Shown here one piece after another: positions 12,100 to 22,109 of a stretch of 64,000 bases of DNA. The DNA lies in contig QVRM01005437.1 in NCBI GenBank assembly GCA_003439945.1, forward strand, positions 1 through 64,000, written 5' to 3'. The notes under the pieces were generated by a model that saw only the letters and a program-made list of their open reading frames with translations, did not search any database and had not been told where the DNA came from. This DNA comes from Dermanyssus gallinae (taxonomy: Eukaryota; Arthropoda; Arachnida; Mesostigmata; Dermanyssidae). Each line of letters begins with the position of its first letter. Positions within the stretch are counted from its first letter, which is position 1. Position numbers and translations under genes: made by a program.

Positions 12100-13599
12100 A
12101 TGACGACTACCGAGGCTGACGAAAGTCAGCTCGACGAGCTGGTGGTGCTGCTTGAGCCTGAAGACTGGGTGACGTCCGTCAAGTGCACCACGCTGCTGAT
12201 CATCTTCGTGATGACGCTGTCGTCCAACATGTTCGTACTGTGGTTGGTACTGCTGAGAAGTCGATGGTATCGGTATTGGTCCACTACCACCACGACGACG
12301 ACGGCGACGACGACGATGATGAGCAGTAGTGTCAGAGCCAAACAAAGAACGCCCGGACCGCTATCACGCGTCCAACTGTTCGTCGTGCATCTGGCGATCG
12401 CCGATATCCTGGTGGCGCTGCTCAACATCCTGCCCCAGCTGGCGTGGGTGATCACGGTTCGCTTCGAGGGCGGCTTCGTTCTGTGCAAGCTCGTCAAGTA
12501 CGCCCAGGTGCTCGTGCTCTACCTGAGCACCTACATTCTGACAGGAATGTCGCTCGACCGCCTGATCTCGATGCGCGCCATCTACGCTCAGTGGCAAATC
12601 GGTATGCAGACGTCGCGGCCAACAAGACCGCGCGCAGCGGCAACGGCGGCAGCGCCTTTGCCGTTTCGCGGCGGACTGGTAGTAACCGCCGTAAAGCGAA
12701 GCGGCCCGAAAGGACGACGTGCCCAAAACTTGCTCAAGTTCAACAACAGTCATCATTCGCGCGCCGGCTACCGCAAGGTGGCCAAGCTGCTCATCGCGCT
12801 CGCGTGGTTCGTGTCGGCGGTGTTTGCCCTACCGCAGGTGTTCATCTTCTCGTACGTGCCGCGAGCCGGCTCCGGTTCCGTCGGCGGCGGCGGCGGCAGC
12901 GGCGACGATGACGACGACAACGACGTCGTCGTGGTTCTTGATAGATCGAACTCTGAACGCCTTGACGGTCAAGGCGTTCAGAGTTCGGCCAAAGACAGCC
13001 AGCAGCACTATGACTGTTTGGCCGACTTTTCGTGGCATCCGTATGGAATGGAGATATATGTGACAAGCTTCGTGATCATTATACTGGGTATGCCGACGCT
13101 GTTGATGCTCTTCTGCTACGGTTACATGTGTGTCATCATTCTGCGGATTCAGCAGAGCTACAAGCGTCAACAGTCACAGCAGTCGCTACCTGTGACGCCG
13201 TGTGCCGTGCGAGGTGGCGAGCGAATCGCTGGTGTCACCGAGACGAGCAGACGCGCCGCCGGCGCCGGCGACAACCACCAACCGTCCGCCGAAGCGGAGA
13301 CGTTCTCGGCGTCAACCAAGCGTCTAACTGCGGCCAAGGTGCGTCTAGTGCAGATGACGTTCTCGGTCGTTCTCTGCTTCATTATCTGCTGGAGTCCGTT
13401 CTGCATCGCCGAGTTGGTACGCGCCTACACGCTGCCCGTGGATAACGCTCATGCGAGCCCGCTACTCATGGTGCTTTTGCTGCTCGCATCGCTCAACTCG
13501 GCCGTCAATCCGTGGATTTACGCGGCGTTCTGCATGAACCGATCCACTCGATCCAGGCTATCGGCCAAGATGAGGACATCGTCTGCACCCACAAGGTAA
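12100..13599 (+). CDS. Class A GPCR, vasopressin/oxytocin/CCAP-receptor type
   Basis: A predicted plasma-membrane neuropeptide receptor of about 499 residues on one exon. Membrane segments: TM1 ~30-53, TM2 ~91-115 (L-A-I-A-D), TM3 ~127-155, TM4 ~226-250, TM5 ~318-348, TM6 ~413-440 (C-W-S-P), TM7 ~453-478 (N-S-A-V-N-P-W-I-Y). Cys129 and Cys306 fit the conserved disulfide. The L-P-Q-L-A-W and R-F-x-G-x-x-x-L-C-K-L-V-K-Y stretch and the L-A-S-L-N-S-x-x-N-P-W-I-Y end match vasopressin/oxytocin receptors; CCAP and NPS receptors are the nearest alternatives. Oddities: DRL replaces the DRY motif; loops are expanded (Thr-rich loop 1, about 70-residue Ala/Arg-rich loop 2, Gly/Asp-rich extracellular loop 2); and a 41-base palindrome lies within the coding sequence of extracellular loop 2. 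The final codons read AAG|GTAATT, so a donor probably ends the exon at 13595 and the TAA at 13597 is intronic; the true C-terminus lies elsewhere. Confidence 0.85.
   Translation: MTTTEADESQLDELVVLLEPEDWVTSVKCTTLLIIFVMTLSSNMFVLWLVLLRSRWYRYWSTTTTTTTATTTMMSSSVRAKQRTPGPLSRVQLFVVHLAIADILVALLNILPQLAWVITVRFEGGFVLCKLVKYAQVLVLYLSTYILTGMSLDRLISMRAIYAQWQIGMQTSRPTRPRAAATAAAPLPFRGGLVVTAVKRSGPKGRRAQNLLKFNNSHHSRAGYRKVAKLLIALAWFVSAVFALPQVFIFSYVPRAGSGSVGGGGGSGDDDDDNDVVVVLDRSNSERLDGQGVQSSAKDSQQHYDCLADFSWHPYGMEIYVTSFVIIILGMPTLLMLFCYGYMCVIILRIQQSYKRQQSQQSLPVTPCAVRGGERIAGVTETSRRAAGAGDNHQPSAEAETFSASTKRLTAAKVRLVQMTFSVVLCFIICWSPFCIAELVRAYTLPVDNAHASPLLMVLLLLASLNSAVNPWIYAAFCMNRSTRSRLSAKMRTSSAPTR
12947..12987. repeat. 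Perfect palindrome inside the GPCR coding region
   Basis: Arms 12947-12966 and 12968-12987 (CGAACTCTGAACGCCTTGAC and its complement) are exact, with a one-base loop. It encodes the R-S-N-S-E-R-L-D-G-Q-G-V-Q-S-S part of extracellular loop 2 and keeps the frame open. Confidence 0.95.
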
Positions 13600-14142
13600 T
13601 TCGCCACCGTTAAAGCAACGACAACGAACCTTGCAACAAACAAAATCTAAGCCATCAATTGGTATTAGATGACTGGCTGCCTCCGCTCGGACTGGATTGC
13701 CCTTCGTTGTGACGATCGATCCTGTTCTGATCGCCCACTGTGCTTGCTATTTGTGTAGATAGATGTACGACACAGAGCCGGAGGCCAGGCGAAATTTTTG
13801 GAACTGACGGTCCTGCTTTCGAACGCCAATTTCAGGCTTGTCACTATGATGATCGCTGTTTGGTATTTTTCGGTTTATATTTAGGTCGAATGCATGTTCC
13901 TGATGCTTCCTGTGCTTTCATATTTATGAAAGTTGTCGTTCCCATTATTCTGTGTATGCACTCAAAACTGAAACCTGATGTGAGCCGGAATTTATCAAGG
14001 GGACTTACCTATAATGGCAGCATAATGGACAACAATACTGCACATGTGTCGTGAGATAAGGGCAAGAATATCATGACGGGCAAACAATGGCCGATGACCA
14101 CCAGACGGGAATCGACTTTTATGTGTGGTACTGGTGCAGGAA
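13600..14142. other. Downstream of the GPCR exon, probably intron; no gene seen
   Basis: Starts just after the putative splice donor at 13596. No domain-bearing frame. The 104-codon frame at 13740-14054 (+) has no recognisable feature. Confidence 0.4.
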
Positions 14143-14144
14143 CT

Positions 14145-14171
<27 letters not shown>
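14143..14171. repeat. (AT)n microsatellite flanking MITE
   Basis: Pure AT run immediately left of the foldback element at 14172-14831. Confidence 0.85.
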
Positions 14172-14176
<5 letters not shown>

Positions 14177-14831
14177 CCTTTATAACAATATACAATACTT
14201 ATTTTAAGGTTTGGTGGAGCTTGGCAAGGAAATAATTTTCCCAATAAAAGGAGGGGGGAAAAACGTTTTGGCTAAATTATACGGTTCTGAACGTGAAAGC
14301 GTTAACGTAAACATAACAACTATGACTGTCGAAAAAGCTTAGTTACTTGGCAACTACGTAACGCAGCACCATCATTTTGGTACCATCATGGTGGGTATTA
14401 TTATTGCTATTGCCGGAGAGTGGTTTTTGGATGTACATTTTTGTGCCGTAATGCAAAAAAAATACGATTTTGCACGTAAGCGCGTTAACGTAAGACATAA
14501 CAACATATCGAATTTTAATGACCTTTCCTTAATCTGGCTATTCGCTTTTTGCCACACAAGCTGGTGAAGTGTCTTGTGCAGAATTTTGCTCTTGTGCAGA
14601 GAACCGCCGAACACGCCGGTAGAACCGATTTCTTCATGCATTGACTGGTGCAAACGCAAACTTCGCACAACCATGTAGGAGAAAAAAGGCAGAATAACTT
14701 TTTTTATAAATGTTTTTCTCTTTCCTAAACAAAACGTTTTCGCCCCTCTTTCCATTGGAAATTTTTTTTTTTTTTGCCGAGTATTACCTAACCGTAAAGT
14801 AAGTACATATTGTTATGAATGACCCTTCAGA
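14172..14831. mobile_element. Foldback-type MITE, monomer copy A
   Basis: A roughly 660-base element bounded by (AT)n on both sides. Its ends are long, diverged terminal inverted repeats of about 100 bases. The left end has AGGGTCCTTT...TAACAATATA and AAGGTTTGGTGGAGCTTGGCAA; the right end's complement has GAAGGGTCATTCATAACAATATG. Both lead inward to a G-rich block before AAAACG. The interior aligns with both arms of element B at 14854-16009 (for example the shared AAGCTTAGTTACTTGGCAAC at 14335 and 15535). There is no transposase; minus-strand frames across it are incidental. The TA context and CAGGGT-like ends suggest a Tc1/mariner-type or similar TA-targeting non-autonomous element. Confidence 0.7.
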
Positions 14832-14853
14832 TATATATATATATATATATATA

Positions 14854-16009
14854 CAGGGTGTTCCTATTTGTGTGTCCAAAACGCTAGGGTATGGTCAAAC
14901 TCGGTGAGAAAATCATTTTTGCCAATGGGTGGAAGCCGGGAAAACGTTTTGTTTAGGAGTGAGGATGAAATTTATAAAAGCAGTTATTCAGCCTTTTTTC
15001 TTCTACATAGTTGTGCAAAATCTACGTTTGCGGGAGAACCAGTCAACGCACAAAGGAACCGATCATACCGGCGTGTTTGGCGGAAAATTCTGCACAATAA
15101 AGTATACATTACTAGCTTGCGTAGCAAAAAGCGAATAGCCAGATTAAGGAAAGTCATAAAAAGTCGAAATGTTACGTTAACGCTTTTTTATGCAACATCG
15201 TAATTTTTTCCATTACGACCAAAAATGCACGTCCAAAAGACTACTCTCAGGCAATAGCAGATTTAATGCCCATCATTTTCGTATCAAGGTGATGGTGCTG
15301 CGTTACGTAGTTGTTAAGTCACTAAGCTTTTTCAACAGTCATAGTTGTTATGTTTTACGTGCAAGTTTTCACGTTCAGAACCGTAAACATTTGCCAAGAC
15401 GTTTCCGCCCCCTCCTTCCACTAGGAAAATGTATTCTCTTGTTGAGTTCTACCAAACCTCAAAATATGTACCTAACTTTCTCATACGCCCTATGGAAATA
15501 TGCATGCCTTCGCTTTCGATATGGCTATCGAAAAAGCTTAGTTACTTGGCAACTACGTAACGCAGCACCATCACTTTAATACGAATGTAGTGGGCATTAA
15601 ATTTGCTATTGCCTGAGAGTAGTCTTTTGAACGTACATTTTCGGTCGTAATGGAAAAAATTACGATGTTGCACAAAAAAGCGTTAACGTAACATTTTGAC
15701 TTTTTATGACTTTCCTTAATCTGGCTATTCGCTTTTTGCTACGCAAGCTAGTAATGTATACTTTATTGTGCAGAATTTTCCGCCAAACACGCCGGTATGA
15801 TCGGTTCCTTTGTGCGTTGACTGGTTCTCCCGCAAACGTAGATTTTGCACAACTATGTAGAAGAAAAAAGGCTGAATAACTGCTTTTATAAATTTCATCC
15901 TCACTCCTAAACAAAACGTTTTCCCGGCTTCCACCCATTGGCAAAAATGATTTTCTCACCGAGTTTGACCATATCCTAGCGTTTTGGCCACACAAATAGG
16001 GACACCCTG
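14854..16009. mobile_element. Composite foldback MITE, monomer plus inverted half copy (B)
   Basis: Ends are CAGGGTGTTCC... at 14854 and ...GGGACACCCTG at 16009, each flanked by TA/(AT)n. The arms 14854-15331 and 15533-16009 are inverted copies of about 477 bases at roughly 95 percent identity by eye, so identical peptides appear on opposite strands. The central 200 bases are not random: in reverse complement they match the left end of copy A. Element B is therefore a complete monomer (14854 to about 15505) joined to an inverted half copy. The near-identical arms imply recent formation or gene conversion. No transposase is encoded. Confidence 0.8.
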
Positions 16010-16031
16010 TATATATATATGTATATATATA
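16010..16031. repeat. (AT)n flanking MITE B
   Basis: Short AT run with one G interruption at the right end of the composite foldback element. Confidence 0.8.
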
Positions 16032-16244
16032 GGCATGTATCACAACAGGATAGTCTGCGTTTCCTATTGCCAGACTCGTTAGACATATCTTCCTTTACAT
16101 ACTGCCCATGTTTTTGTATGGACTGAAGGGCTTGTGCCTTTACTGCAACGTGTTCGTATCCAATTAGCGATTTGACGATTTTATAGTTTAATGAATAAAT
16201 GGCCATAATCAGTAGGGCTGTGTGCTGTGAGTCTATATACGATA

Positions 16245-16440
16245 CAATACAAAGTCTCCTTTATTGAAAAAGAGGCGTTAAAATATGTGCAAATGATCTA
16301 CGTGAACGCGAAATATAGGCGTGTGACCGTTTGGTGACTTGTGAATAGCACCGCGTTAGAGACAACCTATACGCTGTAACACGAGATATACGCAAATGCG
16401 GCAGCCCCTGTTACAGCCTTTTGTCTGTCTAGCTATTTAC
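16245..16440 (-). mobile_element. Jockey-like LINE 3' end
   Basis: The plus strand reads GATACAATACAAAGTCTCCTTTATT; its complement, AATAAAGGAGACTTTGTATTGTATC, matches the 3' tail of the Jockey-like copy at 2760-2795. Only the 3' UTR and perhaps the end of the coding region remain. Confidence 0.55.
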
Positions 16441-16448
16441 AAATACTA

Positions 16449-17430
16449 GGTGGATCAAAAAGTTCCTAAGGTGGAATACAAGCATTAGACGGGCAAAGAC
16501 CACGTGCCCTTTCTTGTTCAATATAGTCCTCCTAAGCTTATCGCATCTGGTCTAACAATACTTAATAGAACAATAATTTATACCTCGAGCAAACTACTCA
16601 GAATCCTTAGACCCAAAATGCTCGTCTACGACGCACTTTACGCCATTGTCGCTATGAAATCTTTCTCTTTCTCTTTTCAGAGAGATCTTTATTAAGACTT
16701 TCAACCAGATGAAAGTCGCGCGGGGCCACTCCTGGAAAATATGGAAGATGTTTAACAATTTGAAACTTTAGTTAACGTGATTTGACCATGGTAAAAAAGG
16801 CGTCTTGGTGCGCGCATTATCATGGCGGAGCAGCACATTACTGCTCTGCATCGCGGGTTGTATTGCTATGATGCGCCCCTCCAGCTGGTACAGGGGTGCT
16901 ACATGGTACTCCCCCTGGTAGTGAAACAGTGCTTTGTTGCATCTCTTGCACCCCGGAGAACTGTTGCCAAAACCTTTCTGGTCGAGATGTCCTTTACTTC
17001 AGGAGGAAGGCCTTTCGCTGTGTGCGGCCCAGTCCCTGGTAGGTCTTCTCGTTCTAGAGCGAAGTGAGTGATCGATGTTTTGTCGACAAGCATGAATTGA
17101 CTCAAACATCCTGTAAATTTCGTCTCATAATTGTCCAAATTGGTCTTCAAAATTGGCACGCGTGTCAGTGTTTGCTCAATTGTTAGCTCATGTAGTAGTC
17201 ACTTTGCTTGCACATTTTCTAGCATAAATGCTAAAGCAATATTTGATGTACTGCACCATAACTAATGACCATCTTGTCCGTTATTTCGCGCATCTTCTTT
17301 CAAGCGTCCAGTTATCTCGAACTTGTGAACCTCTAGCAGTTTTTCACTCAAAGCTGGTTTTGGCCATCCAGAACGTAGTCAATCCTTGTTGCCTATACTA
17401 CCTCTTTTAAATGAGGCAATCCATTTGGTA
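16449..17430 (-). pseudogene. Decayed mariner-type transposon
   Basis: The right-hand terminal sequence at 16449 reads TAGGTGGATCAAAAAGTTCC, typical of mariner ends. On the minus strand, pieces of a mariner transposase occur in order. A helix-turn-helix tail lies near 17180-17220. F-T-G-C-L-S-Q-F-M-L-V-D-K-T-S-I near 17090-17140 corresponds to the family's F-V-T-V-D-E-T-W-I first catalytic Asp block. Then K-V-L-A-T-V-L-R-G-A-R, and near 16700-16750 H-L-P-Y-F-P-G-V-A-P-R-D-F-H-L, corresponding to P-Y-S-P-D-L-A-P-S-D-F-H-L with the third catalytic Asp. Frameshifts and stops occur between blocks. It differs clearly from the intact mariner at 33345 and belongs to another, older subfamily. The left end is uncertain. 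Confidence 0.7.
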
Positions 17431-17475
17431 ATGGCACTGTTTTGTACTATATATCTGTGCAATGTTACCATATCT

Positions 17476-17657
17476 AAGTAAAGTTTTCGGGCTGACCCTC
17501 AGCCAAGATTTAACGTCCACGGAGCTGTTTTTCACATTGCTTCATAGACGGACCCCCATAAATACAAATGTGCTACGGTGGGGCTCGAACCCGCGCACCT
17601 ATGTGTCTCCTCCGGTTGCGAAGCGCAGACTTAGTCCACCACGTTACCGGGCTCGAC
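17476..17657 (-). mobile_element. tRNA-derived SINE, family 1, with 14-bp TSDs
   Basis: On the minus strand it starts GTCGAGCCCGGTAACGTGGTGG (A-box-like tRNA head), followed by a B-box region GCGCGGGTTCGAGCCCCACC, then a tail shared with the copies at 24822 and 39257 (ATTTATGGGGGTCCGTC..., GACGTTAAATCTTGGCTGAG). The 14 bases ATGTTACCATATCT occur exactly on both sides (17462-17475 and 17658-17671), marking a target-site duplication and fixing the limits. It is non-coding and depends on a LINE for movement. Confidence 0.9.
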
Positions 17658-17679
17658 ATGTTACCATATCTGCAAAATG

Positions 17680-18339
17680 CATCTAACTGGAGATAATTTC
17701 CAGTCTAATCGTTTTATCCTATTGCCTTGGAGCTACAGTTTTGCCGGCAGGCTTACTTTTCTAAATATGTGTTTTTAAATTCTGTTTTGATTTCGTGCAT
17801 CTCGAATATCCTATAATTATACTTTGGAAATCATCGTTTGTCATAGGAACGTACACTTCAAACAATATTGGTTCTGAAAAGTTGCATACCACAGTGGTGA
17901 AAGATCTAGACCCACTGCTATCTAGTTTAATTCAGCGCCACCTTCCCTTATATGTATGATGACCCCCTTCTTGTTATAGATAGATAAGGTGATTTCGCGC
18001 AGATATGGAACCGTTACCACAACTATCCCGGTCATGTAAGTTAGGGAATCACCAGGTTTTTAGTGGGTTTGAGAGTCCCACACTAGCCAGATCAAAGGGT
18101 GTGCGTTATGCATTTTTATTCCTGGCCGCTGTAAACAAAAACATATGGAACTGTGTTCGTCGTCGTGTTGTTTCACACAGCATATCGTCATGCTGAAAGT
18201 GGTTGCGTGAGACTGAACAACTTGGTCCGGTCCGCGACGTCCTGAAGACCGTGGCGCCTCTAGCCAGAGTTTGGTAGCAATAGTAAACGCGGTAGTGGTT
18301 TTTTCAGTGCTAGTGGCTGAATAGATAGTGGCTGAATTG
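17680..18339. other. Intergenic; faint R1-element tail near 18050
   Basis: No gene. Bases 18050-18095 (TTTTTAGTGGGTTTGAGAGTCCCACAC) resemble the R1-family 3' UTR seen at 46455 (TTTAGTGGGTTTGCGAGTCTCACAC) and could be a very old fragment. Confidence 0.35.
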
Positions 18340-18838
18340 TAAATATGTTGTTTCGTTGTTTTATTGTCAGGGATACCGATGTATATATTAAGATGTACAA
18401 AGCCATAGTTCTCTCCAGACTAATGTACTGCTCCCCGGTGTGGGAACCATACCAAAAAGGTTTCCTCAATAAGCTTGAGGGCGTCCAACGCAAAATTTTA
18501 AGGCGATTAAGATGGCGGTGCAACCTCGACAGGGATGCGATCGCCCTACCGCCAATCTCCGCCCTGTTTGTAAAACAAAATGTCTCTGCCCTCCGCATAC
18601 TTCGAAGGGCAGGAATGATTGACAAATTTTTTGACATCCACTCCAACAGCCTACGTAGTGGCCACACTATTGTGCCAAAGGACACCGCTCGCACTGAGCG
18701 TATTAATAATATATTTGCCTGGCGAATAGCTCGAATGTACCAATCCAAGCAGTTATCGCCGGAACAATTTGGTGTATCTTCATTGTTGTAACCTGTATCA
18801 ACCCCTTTTAATAAAGGCGCTATTGAGAGAATGAATTA
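18340..18838 (+). mobile_element. 5'-truncated Jockey-like LINE C-terminus
   Basis: An open frame of about 148 codons (18345-18791) encodes the C-terminal region downstream of RT: Y-K-A-I-V-L-S-R-L-M-Y-C-S-P-V-W-E-P, then L-N-K-L-E-G-V-Q-R-K-I-L-R, then N-S-L-R-S-G and a closing R-I-N-N-I-F-A-W-R. The order and motifs are those of Jockey-like elements and parallel 2336-2650. The 3' end has AATAAAGGCGC and a GAAT-rich tail. The frame is intact here, so this copy is younger than the one at 1975. Confidence 0.75.
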
Positions 18839-18840
18839 AT

Positions 18841-20624
18841 GAATAGTGGCAGACATTGTGTTGGCAGCATTCGAATCTACTACGGCGTCTGTGCCGTCTA
18901 ATGAAGGGCCTTAAAAGCAAAAGTACAGTAGGCGCTTACTCAAAATATCGCATTGTGGATCAGGGCGTTAAGCAACTCTTTCAAGGCACACGCCCGCAGA
19001 GCTAAACAACCGGCCAGACAGACATACAACGGACTGACCAACGGCAAGTGGACGAAGCTTCTGCGACGGCGCGAACGAAAAAGGTCTACACTGCTCTTTG
19101 TCAAGTAATAACGATTATCAAGATAATGACATTTTGAGTGAGAGCCCATGGCCGCGGTTTCAGAGGTGTCATACGTTAAATTGGTAGTCGCTGCGTGTCG
19201 TGTAATTATTGTTCTACTAACAGTAGTACTTCTGGAGCAGTGCATAAAACATTTACGCCAACCGCTTTGATGATGCGGCTGGCTTGGGCCTAAACGAGCT
19301 GCAACATCATGCTGGCCCAGAGTCACCCGACACTAACGTCATAGACTCCGAGTAGAATAGAGGACGCGAACGCTACAGGTGGGCTCCCGTTCAGCACACT
19401 GCATGAACTAGGCAAAGCAAAGGACGGGGCCTCTATGCGCGCTAGAAGGGGGCATATGCAAGCGGCCACGTCTAACGGGTTTGCCAGTCTACGCCAAGCA
19501 ATGTCAGCTGGCATTGAGGTGTAAAACCTTCGATAGGAAAAATAGCAAAGACACCAAATATGGGCCTCTTGCTAGTTTGCTATCCTCCTAATCAGCAGCC
19601 GATGCAGAAACGGCGAGTTAAGTTTTTGCGTCAAAGCTTCAGCGCGCGTTTCCCCGTACATATATTCTAGCGATTCCGTCTATCATAATCGTTCTAGTAA
19701 TACTGCCGACAGATCACAAGATAGCTGTGGACTCCAAAAGGCCCAAATCGTTTTAGAGTCGCCTTCAGAAAACCTCCAACAGAAACATTTAGCCACCACA
19801 TAAATTACGATATTCACATGCATCACTTGAGCAACGCGTCGTTTAACCGTAAAGCCGATACGAACGGATGATGCTACGGGTTTGAGCGTCGAAATAATAA
19901 GAAAGGCAAGACCGGCGTTGAGCGTAGCGCAGTACTGAGAAGTTCACGTTGCTTACAATGGATACGATCCTGGCGGACCTTTAACCTAATTTATTAGTTG
20001 TCGCTGCCTACAGAAGACGGCTGAAGATAACAGCAAGATAGTAGTAGGGAGCGTACGCCTCTAAGACAAAATGTCGCCAGGGGCCATTGAGGTTCCGCCA
20101 GTATTATAAGACGCTGACTGAGCATCTAGGGTTAGGTCAATTGACGCCAATATCTAATGTTGCAGACGGGTTGGTAGCCGGGATGGTGATAGAGAAGTAA
20201 CTGATGAATGCACTTGTGCACGCAGATGGCCAGCTAGCACATAACACCCAGTTTTCTCGCTCGTGGCTGATGTGAGTATGAATTTGACTACGTTTCGACG
20301 TAAGCTTGTATTACGCCACGTAAAAAAAGCTACGGACGAATTAACATGATGATCAAAGGAGCAAGAGCCGACAATTATCGCTCGCATATCGCCGCCGGCT
20401 ACAAGTGCCTACTTGCTTCGCGATATTTTTCAATTCTCTCGTTTGTATAAATTTTGCAATTTTCGCGCCAGAAAATATTCTAGTTTGCTCAATGGTCAAG
20501 CACTCCCTAAACCTACCTGTGCTGTTGGCAGCATATGAGAGGTTCCGCCTTCTGCTAGATCGTCTAAATTATAGCCAAACTACAAACTCGATCCTGTATT
20601 TCTAACCTACTTGATGTAAGTTAA
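18841..20624. other. Intergenic, no gene seen
   Basis: Several frames of 60-130 codons but none with motifs, and codon use looks random. I see nothing to annotate. Confidence 0.5.
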
Positions 20625-20705
20625 ATATAACTTTGTGATGTTGGCACTTTGGAGTGAACAATTGTCTCTGCGTGAACATGTAGTCATGGTTTCTCTAACC
20701 TACTT
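20625..20705 (-). mobile_element. 3' UTR fragment of the LDDG-type LINE
   Basis: GCACTTTGGAGTGAACAATTGTCTC...GTTTCTCTAACCT matches in reverse complement the end of the LINE at about 51640-51700 (AGGTTAGAGAACCC...GACAATTGTC...CAAAGTGC). A second copy is at 23519. Confidence 0.6.
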
Positions 20706-21181
20706 GATTGACACCAATTAGAGCGTTGTCTATATCCGGGGCGCAATGGCGGGTCACTGATCCCTACTTCTAGATCTTCTGGTGCAAAGGATGTCCACAG
20801 GCTGGGACTGGTCTCCTGCGTTAACTCTGCCCATGTCGAGCGTCTGTAATAACGAATTAAGTGTATCCAACAGTATAAGAAATCACAGGCGACAACATAC
20901 GGTAGGAAATATACCGCAGAATATCTTGCAGTCCGCCTAATAGCGGAGTTGGCAAGCTCATCATTTATGAATCATCTCGTTTACCCAACTAGGTGATTCA
21001 AAAAAATCTACAAATATTTTGCCTTATCTATATAATAACGGCAAGTACAATTCAATCACCCGTGTTATCATGCTAACCGTGATAAAACGCCCCTGAATGT
21101 TTAAATGACAGTGTACGAAAAATGTCTCTAAAGAGGAGAAACAAATTCATGAAACGAATTGCATGTGTTACTATCGACTAA

Positions 21182-21555
21182 CTATCGGTAAATTCGGACT
21201 GAGGTCAGGGAGATTATATTCGGCGCCAAGCTATTCGCACTCCGCAAAAAGGACTCATCGATTCGCCCGATCGCCTGTTCTCTCACGATACGGAGGATTG
21301 CTGCAAAAATAGCCTGTCGTGAGGCCAAAGATCTTATCATTGAGCAGCTTGGCCCGCACCAGTTGGGTTTTGGCTTAGCAGGCGGGGCGGAGGCAGCTGT
21401 ACATGCAGCAAGAGCCTTCGTCCAATCAAGCCCGCCCCGAACGGCACTCTTGAAGTTGGATTTTCGCAATGCATTCAATACTATTCGAAGGGATCGTATA
21501 CTTCGTGCAGTTCGTGATGCAGTACCGGAATTCGGACTGTTATACTATTAACACA
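21182..21555 (+). mobile_element. LINE RT fragment, LDDG-type family
   Basis: An open frame from about 21200 to the TAA at 21549 encodes I-R-P-I-A-C-S-L-T-I-R-R-I-A-A-K, then L-G-F-G-L-A-G-G-A-E-A-A-V-H-A-A-R and L-K-L-D-F-R-N-A-F-N-T-I-R-R-D. These are RT blocks 2-4 of a non-LTR family with G-G-A-E-A-A-V-H before motif A. The matching downstream half (Q-Q-G-D-A-L-G-P and the L-D-D-G box) lies at 50060-50200 in another copy. Here the element breaks off after motif A. Confidence 0.7.
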
Positions 21556-21737
21556 GGTGTTTGGCGGTCACTGAGAGAATATTTTGCCTAAAAAGGTTAC
21601 AACATGGAAGTAAAGCAGCATTGGATGTAACCGGCAAACGAATGTATGCGGCGTGGTGTCAAGCCTCTGCGTGCAACGGCTACTTCCGTTGTTTTATAAC
21701 GACGAAATCCTTAGGAGTAACGTAATACGCCGCCATA

Positions 21738-22102
21738 CAGGTTGTTCCAGACCTCGGCCAACAAGCTTTGAGGTCTAGTACAACTCGACAAAAACATATT
21801 TTTTTCCAATGGCACGAGGGGCGGAACTGTCTTCTAAAAAACTAGTAACAGCAGAGGCAAACTTTCCTTCTAAACACGCCTGTATGGTTGGTTTGTCGAT
21901 AAGATGACTGCAACTCTCGCAATCGCCGATTTTGTGAAGCTCTGCCAGAATAAAAAGCTCGATCCAACAATTTTTGGAAAATTCGCTCTCACTCCAAAAG
22001 AAGACATTTCCGCCCCTCGTTCTATTGAAAAAAGATATATATTTGTTTGCCGAATTGTACTAGACCTCAATATTTGTTGGGCGAATTCTGAACCACCTTG
22101 TG
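21738..22102. mobile_element. Foldback-type MITE, second family
   Basis: A 365-base element with terminal inverted repeats of roughly 100 bases. Left: CAGGTTGTTCCAGACC, then CAACAAGCTTTGAGGTCTAG, then GGCACGAGGGGCGGAA. Right (complement): GTGGTTCAGAATTC, then CAACAAATATTGAGGTCTAG, then AGAACGAGGGGCGGAA. An interior block, AACACGCCTGTATGGTTGGTT near 21874, is shared in altered form with the elements at 14172 and 14854, so the families are related. No transposase. Confidence 0.75.
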
Positions 22103-22109
22103 TATGTGC

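Noticed and set aside
12602..12749. Retained intron in receptor loop 2 (GTATGC donor, CAACAACAG acceptor)
   Set aside because: Removing it would break the reading frame into TM4; other nearby AGs checked also fail, so the loop is treated as coding.
14868..16043. A conserved protein encoded on both strands (identical peptides at 14868-15203 and 15660-16043)
   Set aside because: The identity comes from the inverted arms of a foldback MITE; the frames have no domain.
18940..19326. 128-codon minus-strand frame
   Set aside because: No motif, composition like the surrounding DNA, no splice or start context worth noting.
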